From Methanosarcina sp. UBA5 (GTDB lineage: Archaea > Halobacteriota > Methanosarcinia > Methanosarcinales > Methanosarcinaceae), in contig NZ_DAVG01000123.1 in the NCBI RefSeq assembly GCF_002505485.1, positions 1-64,000 of the forward strand: 64,000 nucleotides of DNA, read 5' to 3'. Below the pieces are notes generated by a model. It had not been told where the DNA came from. It did no database searches and saw only the letters and a program-made list of their open reading frames with translations. A program made the position numbers and the translations under genes. Shown piece by piece: positions 24,970 to 32,625 of this stretch (position 1 is its first letter; each line of letters starts with the position of its first letter).

Positions 24970-25329
24970 TTATTTACTTGCAGAGACAAGTGCACTGATG
25001 AGATTCCGATCTTTCTTAAGGGTTTTTAGCTGGTTTGCAGGCCCTATCACTGTAAGTCTCTTACTGCTCTGTTTTTTGAAAATTTTTCCAAGCAATGAAC
25101 CGTCCGTATTTGCAGGATAACTTTGCATCTCGATACCCGAAAACACATCAGGCTGAATCGCTGACATTGTCATTTCTATAAGCTTTGCTTCCTCCATCGG
25201 GTTCAGGCCCTTTTCAAGCACCAGAATTTTACCTTTTCGTACCTCATCGATTATGTATCGAACTTTTTCCATTGAAGCCATCTGAGAGATTCTGGCTTCG
25301 GATATCAAATCAAGCTGAATTCCCTGCAT
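24970..25329 (-). CDS. DUF2073 family protein
   Basis: 119 residues matching the archaeal DUF2073 family (QLDLISEARISQMASMEKVR, VRKGKILVLEKGLNPMEEAK, RLTVIGPANQLKTLKKD). The family regularly follows an Era-like GTPase gene, as it does here, and is presumed to be its partner; no biochemical role is established. The ATG at 25329 is chosen because GGGTGATC, an excellent match to the archaeal anti-Shine-Dalgarno sequence, stands just before it. A GTG at 25338 that overlaps the GTPase stop is the alternative. The spacing shows translational coupling. Confidence 0.8.
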   Translation of the reverse strand: MQGIQLDLISEARISQMASMEKVRYIIDEVRKGKILVLEKGLNPMEEAKLIEMTMSAIQPDVFSGIEMQSYPANTDGSLLGKIFKKQSSKRLTVIGPANQLKTLKKDRNLISALVSASK

Positions 25330-25334
25330 ACTGA

Positions 25335-25976
25335 TCACCCGAACTGTTTTGCCAGAGCTTCATAAAACGAATCCATTCCCACTCCTTCAAGGGCCGAAAC
25401 TGGCACCATGGGATGCTGGGGGAAGGCTTCCTTTATGACAGCCGGGTCGGCATCAGGAAGGTCGACCTTGTTTGCTACGATAAGAAGCGGAAGGTTTCTT
25501 GCTTCCATATTCCCTATTACTGTTACGTTGACCTGGGTATAGGGATTTTCGGTGGAATCCATAACAAGTATGACACCATCAAGGTCATCCAACCATTTGA
25601 CAGCTTCGATTACGCCTTCTGTTGCTTCTTTGGATCGTTTCTTGGATTCGGAATCACTCATTCCCTGCTCCATGAAGTCATGGAAATCGATTTTTGTTGC
25701 AAGCCCGGGCGTGTCTACGATATCAAGGTTGATTGTGTGTCCGTTGGTATCAATATTTATTGCGTTCCTTCTCTTGGCATGCCGGGTTTCATGAGCGATA
25801 TGAGAAACCGAACCCATTGTTTCTTCAGCTCCGACCCAATCCTTGAGGATACGATTGCTAAGGGTAGTCTTACCGGCATTGGGGGGACCGTAGATTCCTA
25901 TGCATGCTCCTTTTTTCTTAAAGAGCTTGTTGAAGATTTTTGAAAAGCTTACCTTAAATCGTTTTATCATATTCAT
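25335..25976 (-). CDS. Era-like GTP-binding protein (archaeal DUF2073-linked GTPase)
   Basis: A 213-residue small GTPase. All G motifs are visible: G1 GPPNAGKTTLSNR, a conserved switch I threonine region (HIAHETRHAKRRNAI), G3 DIVDTPGLATKIDF, G4 VANKVDLPDAD and G5 VPVSALEGVG. It resembles Era/Obg-type GTPases acting in ribosome assembly or RNA handling, but the archaeal role is not known. The start is the ATG at 25976 (MNMIKRFKVSF), set by an AAAGGAGGGAAGC ribosome-binding site immediately upstream; the open frame reaches 26006 but without support. It is followed by DUF2073, coupled at the stop. Confidence 0.85.
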   Translation of the reverse strand: MNMIKRFKVSFSKIFNKLFKKKGACIGIYGPPNAGKTTLSNRILKDWVGAEETMGSVSHIAHETRHAKRRNAINIDTNGHTINLDIVDTPGLATKIDFHDFMEQGMSDSESKKRSKEATEGVIEAVKWLDDLDGVILVMDSTENPYTQVNVTVIGNMEARNLPLLIVANKVDLPDADPAVIKEAFPQHPMVPVSALEGVGMDSFYEALAKQFG

Positions 25977-26931
25977 AGCTTCCCTCCTTTGGGAAAAGCA
26001 TAGCATCTAAGGATTTCTCGGATTGCTTTCCTTTACGGGTAGTACTTAAATTTTAATCTATTTATCATGCACTTAAGTAACTTCCATTTATCGTACTGAG
26101 GGGATTGGGGGAAATTATAGATGTTCTTTTCCTTTCCAGTACATATTGGAGTAAATAGGAAATTTAAGGTCCTTTCTACGGTAGAATAGAAAGTGTCTCC
26201 GTGGAAATAACACCAGAACATATAAATTGCTTTTTATCGCCTTATTCCCTCATCACATCAATAAAAAGGCTTTTTATCCAGAAATAAAAAACCTTTTTAT
26301 CCAGAAGATTTTAAGCTCTCCCAAACTCTTATCATAAGTATTAAATTTTTGTATGTGCACTGATGTTCTGCACTTTCCTTTATATTTTTTCCTATATTTA
26401 TTCATTCAAGCTTAAAAATATAAATTGTTTTTATGAGATATCTTCTGGTATTCTTCTCACTCAACTCTCGTATATAACTTTTACAGCCCAATTTTCCTTG
26501 AGATGTTTCAAGACATCTATTAGCAACTTCGCGATGGTTTTATAAATTTAAAGTTAACTTTTGACAATTCAGAGCATTTAGAGGTAAACCTATTATTTCG
26601 ATTTAAGACCTTAGCTATATATTTAACTTTTTTATTGATCTCAGTCGAATATCCCGCTAGCTTGCTGCGGGGATGGAAAACTTCCCCGGTAACCGTTGGT
26701 GATAATAATTATCAATTCCATTTTTCGGTTACTAACTTCTGCTCAAACTAAATTGTTTTGGGCTATTATTTCCTTTAACAGAATTTGAAGCGGTGGCGCG
26801 AACGTACCTCATTGCTTGCAGCGGGTGCGCCAGCGCAACTTTGATTACTTTTGAGATATTTTACTTGGAAATACCTGTTATTTACCTTTTCAGATTGGAT
26901 AAGGCTTCTGGTTTCTTCGATAGAGTTTTGC
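25977..26931. other. 950-base intergenic region, repeat-bearing
   Basis: No gene is seen between the divergent-side start of the GTPase operon and the end of phoU. Two near-identical pieces (GGCTTTTTATCCAGAAATAA near 26267 and ACCTTTTTATCCAGAAGATT near 26291) and the GC-rich repeat pieces near 26652-26673 and 26807-26843 are the only structure noted. The rest is AT-rich. Confidence 0.45.
26807..26843. repeat. Short GC-rich repeat (TTGCGCTAGCGC family), inverted copy 2
   Basis: On the minus strand this reads AAAGTTGCGCTGGCGCACCC followed by GCTGCAAGCAATG, matching the plus-strand stretch at 20572-20600 with a few differences. It lies in otherwise AT-rich DNA. A nearby CCCGCTAGCTTGCTGCGGGG (26652-26672) is a related hairpin-forming piece. 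Confidence 0.4.
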
Positions 26932-27927
26932 TCATCTGTCCCAGATTGCCATGTTTATAGCAATCTCGGCTATATTGGAGCTAAGGTCTCCTATTCTGGA
27001 TAAGCTGTCTATAACGGCCCCGAGTAAAATCATGATCTCATGAGATTTCAATTTCAGAGTAGATTCACGAAGTTTCTCTGCCCATGCGCACATTTTTTCA
27101 ACGCTATCTATTACCTGATTTGCAAGAGAAGTATTTGCCTCAAAGAGAGCCTCAACTGACTGTTCCACAAGTTCCATGTAAGCAGCGTTGAGTTTCTCGA
27201 GCTCTACCATCACCTTATAATTAACAGGCTCTTGCAGCTTTGAGGCGACATTCGCTATTTTCTGCGCGTGGTCGGCTATCCTTTCCAGCGGGCTTGCCGC
27301 CATTCTGAACTCGTGGTATTCCTCTATATTTGTTTCTGTGGAGTCCGGCACCCCTCCTCCGCAGAGAATCGAGCGAAATTGCTTGGAGATAAGAAGATAT
27401 AGCCTGTCAACCTCGTCATCTCTCTGACTTACGTCAAGTGCAAGGTCATGATCAATGGTTTTAAAGGCTCTTACCGCATCCTTTTGCATGGACACCGCAA
27501 TAAGGAACATCCTCTGTACACCTTTTTTGATAGGAAGTTCATTCGGGTTAAGAAGATCCTGGATAACCACACAGTTTGAGCTTTCCTCAGTAATTTCCGG
27601 ACCTATGAGTTTGTAGCATACCTTCCGAATCGTTTGTTTCTGTTCAACGAGTATCCTTTTTGAGAAAAGTTCGATCCTGTCATATCCGTGGAGATATGCA
27701 GCAATAATGTCTCGCTCAAGTGCTTTTGCTCCACAGCCTCCCACATCAATTCTTTTTGTTTTAATTGACCGCCCTTCGATAATGGGATTTATCAGGAGTT
27801 TTCCGTCAGGCTGTGCTTGAATGGAAACTCTCATGCCTGTTTCTATTCCCACTTTTTCAGCCCATTGTTTAGGAAGGGAAATAATGTAAGTAGATCCTCC
27901 TGTCTGCTGTACTTTCCTGGTCTCGAT
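26932..27927 (-). CDS. AbrB-PhoU fusion phosphate-uptake regulator, non-canonical start
   Basis: About 331 residues: an N-terminal SpoVT/AbrB-type swapped-hairpin DNA-binding domain (RKVQQTGGSTYIISLPKQWA, then GMRVSIQAQPDGKLLIN) followed by two PhoU helical-bundle repeats with the family's metal-site E-x-x-x-D type segments (DVSQRDDEVDRLYLLI, LERIADHAQKIANVA, LSRIGDLSSNIAEIAI). This archaeal architecture is taken to regulate phosphate uptake genes. The conserved domain begins upstream of the first ordinary start (GTG at 27852). In frame before it there is only ATC at 27927 or ATT at 27930, preceded by CGGGGA, and an in-frame TAA a few codons further up. Homologues begin with Met at the ATC position, so an ATG-to-ATC change is likely. 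No pst genes are adjacent. Confidence 0.8.
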   Translation of the reverse strand: METRKVQQTGGSTYIISLPKQWAEKVGIETGMRVSIQAQPDGKLLINPIIEGRSIKTKRIDVGGCGAKALERDIIAAYLHGYDRIELFSKRILVEQKQTIRKVCYKLIGPEITEESSNCVVIQDLLNPNELPIKKGVQRMFLIAVSMQKDAVRAFKTIDHDLALDVSQRDDEVDRLYLLISKQFRSILCGGGVPDSTETNIEEYHEFRMAASPLERIADHAQKIANVASKLQEPVNYKVMVELEKLNAAYMELVEQSVEALFEANTSLANQVIDSVEKMCAWAEKLRESTLKLKSHEIMILLGAVIDSLSRIGDLSSNIAEIAINMAIWDR

Positions 27928-28176
27928 AATGATTCCCCGTTTTTAGTTAAATCTGCCATGTCTGAAATTAGAATATTTATTCCTAATTCAATCGCGCTTT
28001 CTGATCTTTCTGATAATACTTAGAAATACTTTTTTATATACGTGATTCAACTTTACTATTTATATTTGTGGATTTCCTATTTTTTATGAATATGTTACAG
28101 AGCCCTGCGTTTCAGGATACTCTAGATCCTGTGAAGAAACGCAGTAAAAAATATTAAAGAATAGCGCATTCTGAGC

Positions 28177-29043
28177 ATGATGATACTTGAAGGGCACGCC
28201 TGCGCGTCGGGAGCAGGAACCATTATCGCAGCATTTGCAACCTGGAAAGGTGCGGCATTTGGAACTGGCTTAAAAACATGTTCAGAGGTGGAACTCTCGG
28301 ATCGCGAGAGAAAAGTCCACGGATCGATTGAGGGGATGCCTGAAGCAGACACTTTTCTTATTGAAAGGTGTGTTGAACTTGTGCTTGAACATTTCGAGAT
28401 TAAACTTGGAGGCACGGTAAAAACAAGCAGCAATATTCCTCTTGCAGGTGGGCTTAAGAGCAGCAGTGCAGCTGCCAATGCAACTGTACTGGCAACCTTA
28501 AATGCTATTGGAGAGTCAATGCCTCCTCTTGATGCTGTAAAGCTTGGGGTAAGAGCTGCAAGAGAAGCAAAAGTAACCATAACAGGGTCTTTTGATGACG
28601 CTTGTGCTTCTTTTTTTGGCGGAGTTGTGATTACCGATAACCGGGAATTGAAATTGATCAAAAGAGAAGATTACAATTCAAAAGTACTTATTTTTGCACC
28701 GGATAGAAAAGTGTTCAGTTCACAAACAAATGTTAAACGCTCGAAACTCATTGCTCCGTATGTGGATGTGGCATACGAACTTGCACTTGCAGGAGAGTAT
28801 GAAAAAGCAATGACTTTAAACGGTTTTCTCTACTGCGCCGCTCTTGGCTTTGATACTGAATGCATTTTTCGAGCCCTGGAATGTGGAGTAAAAGGAGTAA
28901 GCCTATCTGGATCGGGCCCGGCATATGTTGCGCTTGTCAAAGAAAACCAGATTGAAGAGCTAAGGTCGGCCTGGGAAAGATGTGGAATCGAAGGTAGAGT
29001 TATAGAAACCTCTATAAATAACAGAGATGCAATGTCTTTATAA
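28177..29043 (+). CDS. aroK: Archaeal shikimate kinase (GHMP family)
   Basis: The 288-residue GHMP-superfamily kinase phosphorylates shikimate in aromatic amino acid synthesis; archaea use this unrelated enzyme in place of the bacterial P-loop AroK. Motifs are an N-terminal GHACASGAGTIIAAFATWKG, the ATP-binding loop IPLAGGLKSSSAAANAT (motif 2), FDDACASFFGGVVIT and the C-terminal glycine loop SLSGSGPAYVAL. Two ATGs stand in tandem at 28177 and 28180. It is followed after 14 bases by a chorismate mutase gene, consistent with a small shikimate-pathway operon. Confidence 0.92.
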   Translation: MMILEGHACASGAGTIIAAFATWKGAAFGTGLKTCSEVELSDRERKVHGSIEGMPEADTFLIERCVELVLEHFEIKLGGTVKTSSNIPLAGGLKSSSAAANATVLATLNAIGESMPPLDAVKLGVRAAREAKVTITGSFDDACASFFGGVVITDNRELKLIKREDYNSKVLIFAPDRKVFSSQTNVKRSKLIAPYVDVAYELALAGEYEKAMTLNGFLYCAALGFDTECIFRALECGVKGVSLSGSGPAYVALVKENQIEELRSAWERCGIEGRVIETSINNRDAMSL

Positions 29044-29057
29044 AACGAGGGGTTCAC

Positions 29058-29345
29058 TTGAGCGAACTTGAGGATGTCCGCAGAGAAATCGAAGAAATTG
29101 ATAGGGAAATTCTTGCCCTCATTGATAGAAGAGTAAATCTGGCTGAAAGAGTACTTGAATCAAAAAGAATAAATGGAACTTCGATAAATGACCAGAAGCA
29201 AAATGAGGTTGTAATTAACAGAGCTTTAAATGCTGCAACCGAGCTCAACCTTGATTTAGGATCTATAAAGGCTATTTTTGAGATCCTTATTAGGATGAGT
29301 ATTGAACGCCAGAATGAGTTAAGTGGAAAGGGCAGCCTGCCCTGA
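29058..29345 (+). CDS. Chorismate mutase, AroQ type
   Basis: A 95-residue, all-helical AroQ-class enzyme converting chorismate to prephenate, the branch to phenylalanine and tyrosine. Expected active-site residues appear in order: the N-terminal Arg in LEDVRREIEEIDREIL, Arg/Lys in DRRVNLAERVLESKR, and the C-terminal Arg-Gln in EILIRMSIERQNEL. The start is TTG at 29058, preceded by CGAGGGG. It lies 14 bases after aroK and 20 bases before purE, so all three are probably one transcript. Confidence 0.88.
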   Translation: MSELEDVRREIEEIDREILALIDRRVNLAERVLESKRINGTSINDQKQNEVVINRALNAATELNLDLGSIKAIFEILIRMSIERQNELSGKGSLP

Positions 29346-29365
29346 CTGCTTAGGAGAAGCTAAAA

Positions 29366-29767
29366 ATGGTTGATATCTCAGTAATTATGGGTTCCGAATC
29401 CGATAGGCCTATCGCCAACCGTGCAATATCCGTGCTTGAAAAGAGCAAATACACTTACGAAGTAATGGTTATCTCTGCTCACAGGAACCCTGACGAACTT
29501 GAAAGTTACATCTCAATGACTGATGCAAAAGTCTTTATCACAATTGCAGGTTTATCCGCAGCCCTTCCGGGGGTTGTAGCTTCCAGAACAAAAAGACCTG
29601 TAGTAGGAGTCCCTGTGAGCGCGAAGCTTGGTGGACTCGATGCCCTGCTCTCGATTGCTCAGATGCCTCCAGGAGTGCCTGTCGGAAGCGTAGGGATCGA
29701 TAATGGAGCAAACGGTGCATATCTTGCTCTGAGAATTCTGGATTTGATTGACATCGCAAAGCCTTAA
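29366..29767 (+). CDS. purE: Phosphoribosylaminoimidazole carboxylase PurE
   Basis: 133 residues of the PurE family acting in purine synthesis (carboxylation of aminoimidazole ribonucleotide, either directly or from the N5-carboxy form). Active-site motifs are visible: IMGSESDRPIANRAI, ISAHRNPDELESYI with the catalytic His (family usually SAHRTP), and AGLSAALPGVVASRTKRPVVGVP split over the middle. It is shorter than the roughly 160-residue bacterial form, mainly at the C-terminus. GGAGAAG before the ATG is the ribosome-binding site. Whether it is class I or II is not certain from the sequence. Confidence 0.88.
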   Translation: MVDISVIMGSESDRPIANRAISVLEKSKYTYEVMVISAHRNPDELESYISMTDAKVFITIAGLSAALPGVVASRTKRPVVGVPVSAKLGGLDALLSIAQMPPGVPVGSVGIDNGANGAYLALRILDLIDIAKP

Positions 29768-30062
29768 GAAGCCTATTAAAGGTCTCATTTCCAGATTTGA
29801 GAGTAATAATCAATTTACTAAATTGAGTCGGTACTAAACTCAGTCGGCTATTTATAAAATTCAGTCGACTCACTCCAAAAACTCTTTTTTAAATAATCTT
29901 ACTTATTAGCCCCATGTTTAACCTGGCTCAGTCCATTTAACCCTGTTTCCATTTAACCCTGTTAAGCCTGAGTTGTTCCAATTGTTCCTTTTTTCTCTTC
30001 TTTCGGGCATAACGATTTTTTAAGAAGCAAAACAAAATTAGGTTCAGTTGTAAAAAAGTATT

Positions 30063-30118
30063 GTTGAAAAACAATTAAAAAAGATGTGTTGTTGAAAAAC
30101 AATTAAAAAAGATGTGTT
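30063..30118. repeat. 28-bp tandem duplication
   Basis: GTTGAAAAACAATTAAAAAA followed by GATGTGTT occurs twice in direct succession (30063-30090 and 30091-30118), and a decayed third start follows. The core AAAAACAATTAAAAA is A-rich. Confidence 0.7.
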
Positions 30119-30139
30119 GAAAAAATCGTGTTGGGGAGA

Positions 30140-30226
30140 GGGCATCTGAGTATTGGGAGTGGGGGGATTTGGGGGGAAAAGTGTTGGCTGAGGTTTACAA
30201 CAGAAATCGATTTTTCTCAGATGCCC
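30140..30226. repeat. G-rich palindromic repeat (GGGCATCTGA ends), copy 1
   Basis: GGGCATCTGA at 30140-30149 is repeated in inverse as TCAGATGCCC at 30217-30226. Next to the left arm lies TATTGGGAGTGGGGGGATTT followed by GGGGGG. The copy at 37944-38026 carries the same sequence on the opposite strand. The G-runs could form a quadruplex. Confidence 0.65.
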
Positions 30227-30479
30227 CATTTATAAATATGCAAGAATATATATAAAAACATGGATATACTGTTAGTTAATATGAATTTTTCACAGTACTT
30301 AGATTTCTTGAAAAGGATCTTTTTAATCAGGCCACATTGTAAATTTGGATTCAACTTGAAAACCTACGCAAAGATTAAAACTTAGGGACCTTAAAATTGT
30401 TTGAGATGACTAGTTGCACAAACGTTTTATTCTTAAAAAAGATTAATTTTAGTTTTTTCTTCAAAAATATATTTTATTT

Positions 30480-30815
30480 TTGCTTAAAATACGATTTTAT
30501 CCCATTAAAAATCGGAAAAAAATTACGAAAATTATGAGAATCAAGTCAGTGCCTTCTGAAGATGAAATTTACAGCATTATGAGCAACTTTGACCCAGATC
30601 AGTTTATCAACATTGTTATTGGATTACTTAATAACATTTGTTCTCGTCATAAAAGAAGTTTAAGCCACATCATAATCGATAGCGTGGATATCAATCTTGA
30701 TCTTAACTGGTTTAAGAGGAAAATTAGCAAAAAGATGGTAAAGATCGAGATTTTAAGTGAGGACACTCAAGATAGGAAAACGAAATTATGAGCAGGAAAC
30801 ATAATTTATTTTGAT
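30480..30815 (+). pseudogene. Transposase fragment (IS4-type DDE), frameshifted
   Basis: The open frame from a TTG at 30480 contains MRIKSVPSEDEIYSIMSNF, a helical N-terminal part, and HIIIDSVDINLDLNWFKRK, which has the look of the first catalytic Asp block of an IS4-like transposase. After about 30733 the sense continues in another frame as KDGKDRDFK, then a TGA where related proteins have Trp, then GHS. The rest of the transposase is missing. This is an inactive relic; the exact IS family is uncertain. Confidence 0.55.
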
Positions 30816-31133
30816 AGATGATATTATTCATAAGAAAATTACGTAATAGGAATAGCAAAGTACAAAATAGTTCCTGTTTTTTTTCCGAGAATTAATTGTA
30901 ATTCTAATAAACTTCTGTGTGGGCTGAGAATTACAGTTTGCCTATCTAAATGAAAATATGATATAACAAAATAAAGGTAATATATTTTACATTTCAATAA
31001 GTTACCTACTGATTACTTTTTGCTTTATAAATTTATATCTTTATTTTGATATTATTCTAATCCAATATATTAATATTCATTAATGTTTAAATTCTGGTTT
31101 ATTAATAAAGAATTAAATAAGATTTTGTATTAT

Positions 31134-32537
31134 ATGTGGGGGATTAAAATAAACAGATTTGTCATCTTAGTTGTAGCCTTCCTTATTTTCACATTAGGCT
31201 CGAGTACCGGAACTGCAATTGAGATTCTCGTCCAGCCGGGAGAATCAATACAGGCCGCAGTAAACAATACAAGTTCAGGTGATTTGATAATCGTAAAGCC
31301 TGGAAACTACACCGAAAACATCATAATCGGTACCCAAAATCTAACAGTAACATCCGAATCCGGGAATCCTGAGGATACCATAGTTGCCGCAAATAACCCG
31401 AACGTAAACGTGTTTAATATACGAGCAAATAATGTAACGATTAACGGGTTCAAAGTCCGATCAGCCCAATATGCTGAAGTAATAGGGATCTATTTAGCCG
31501 GATGCAGTCACTGTACCATAAGTAACAACGACCTTTCGGAAAATTACCTCGGGCTATATATGAGTAATTCAAAAAATAACACGATTGTGGACAATAAAAT
31601 GAGCCTGAACAGTAAATATGGAATCCAGCTCATGCACTCGGAAGGAAATGTACTCTCAAATAACAGTGCCGATTCAAACCATCACGGAATTGTTCTGGAA
31701 AATAATTGCAGCAACAATAACCTAACAGAGAATATGGCAGGTTCGAATGCAGGTTATGGTATTTACCTTATAAATTCAAGCAGCAATAATCTCAATGGCA
31801 ATACGATAAGCAAGAACGATATGGGAATTTACCTAACAAATTCAAACCTGAACATAATTTTAGGGAACAATATTTTGGAGAATATACGATACGGAATGTG
31901 GATCTCACATTCAAACTACAACAGAATTTCCGGGAATACGATTAACGAAAGCAACTGGGGCATTCATATGAACTCCTCGGATAATAGCACACTTTCTGGA
32001 AATATTCTTGCTTTCAATCATATTTCAGGCCTTTCTATGTGTCCAGCCTGTGATAACAACACCATATTCGATAACTATCTCAATAATACTTTTAATGCAG
32101 AAGTTGGAAATCGGAAAAATACCTGGAACACGACAAAGAAAACAGGCATAAACATTGTTGGGGGGCCATCTCTTGGAGGCAATTTCTGGGCAAACCCGGG
32201 CGGGACAGGTTTCTCTCAAACTGCACCGGATAAAGATAAAAACGGAATTGCAGATATAAAGTATAACGAAACCAACTTTACCGATTTTCTGCCTCTTGTG
32301 TCTGTATCCAATCCAGAACAGCAGGCGCCCTCTGTTGAAAATTCCAGTATATATCTCATAAATTCCAGTACTGATCTTACAAACTCCAGTACAGATCTTA
32401 CGAATTCCAGTACCAATCTCACAAATTTCAGTACCGATCTTACTGACGTTACTGCCCCAAAAACGGCTAAAGTTCCTGTAACTGCAAAAAGCAGCTCAAA
32501 CGAGGACAATACCACAGAAAAGGACGGTAACCAATAG
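31134..32537 (+). CDS. Secreted NosD-like right-handed beta-helix protein
   Basis: About 467 residues from ATG 31134 (MWGIKINRFVILVVAFLIF), which opens a clear signal peptide; an upstream ATG at 31083 would add 17 residues. The mature part starts with IEILVQPGESIQAAVNNTSSGD and TVTSESGNPEDTIV, then about ten beta-helix rungs with the ladder N-x-I-x-x-N (NNDLSENYLGLYMSNSKNNT, NTISKNDMGIYLTNSNLN). A 90-residue Ser/Thr/Asn-rich tail with tandem repeats ends the protein; no membrane anchor or sorting motif is seen. Many N-x-S/T sites suggest heavy glycosylation. The role is probably cell-surface binding or polysaccharide handling; no catalytic site is evident. It stands alone, convergent with ppcA. 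Confidence 0.8.
   Translation: MWGIKINRFVILVVAFLIFTLGSSTGTAIEILVQPGESIQAAVNNTSSGDLIIVKPGNYTENIIIGTQNLTVTSESGNPEDTIVAANNPNVNVFNIRANNVTINGFKVRSAQYAEVIGIYLAGCSHCTISNNDLSENYLGLYMSNSKNNTIVDNKMSLNSKYGIQLMHSEGNVLSNNSADSNHHGIVLENNCSNNNLTENMAGSNAGYGIYLINSSSNNLNGNTISKNDMGIYLTNSNLNIILGNNILENIRYGMWISHSNYNRISGNTINESNWGIHMNSSDNSTLSGNILAFNHISGLSMCPACDNNTIFDNYLNNTFNAEVGNRKNTWNTTKKTGINIVGGPSLGGNFWANPGGTGFSQTAPDKDKNGIADIKYNETNFTDFLPLVSVSNPEQQAPSVENSSIYLINSSTDLTNSSTDLTNSSTNLTNFSTDLTDVTAPKTAKVPVTAKSSSNEDNTTEKDGNQ
32359..32441 (+). repeat. 21-bp tandem repeat within the beta-helix gene
   Basis: Four in-frame copies of a 21-bp unit (AATTCCAGTACTGATCTTAC and variants) encode the heptapeptide NSSTDLT four times. 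Copies differ mainly at synonymous sites, so the number may vary by slippage while the peptide pattern is kept. Confidence 0.75.
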
Positions 32538-32625
32538 TAAACTTTGGTAAGAAGCGAGGTCGACGGCAGCAGCACTGAAGGAAGGTAAAAAAGGAAGAAA
32601 AAGTCACGGTAGGAGACAGAATTAT

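Larger units (their letters stand above)
29768..30479. other. 700-base intergenic region with two repeat types
   Basis: No gene is seen. It holds a 28-bp tandem duplication at 30063-30118 and a G-rich palindromic repeat at 30140-30226. The first 200 bases contain T-rich runs that may end the aroK-purE transcript. Confidence 0.45.

Noticed and set aside
28122..28661. 179-codon open frame antisense to aroK
   Set aside because: It is a shadow of the shikimate kinase gene with no start signals.
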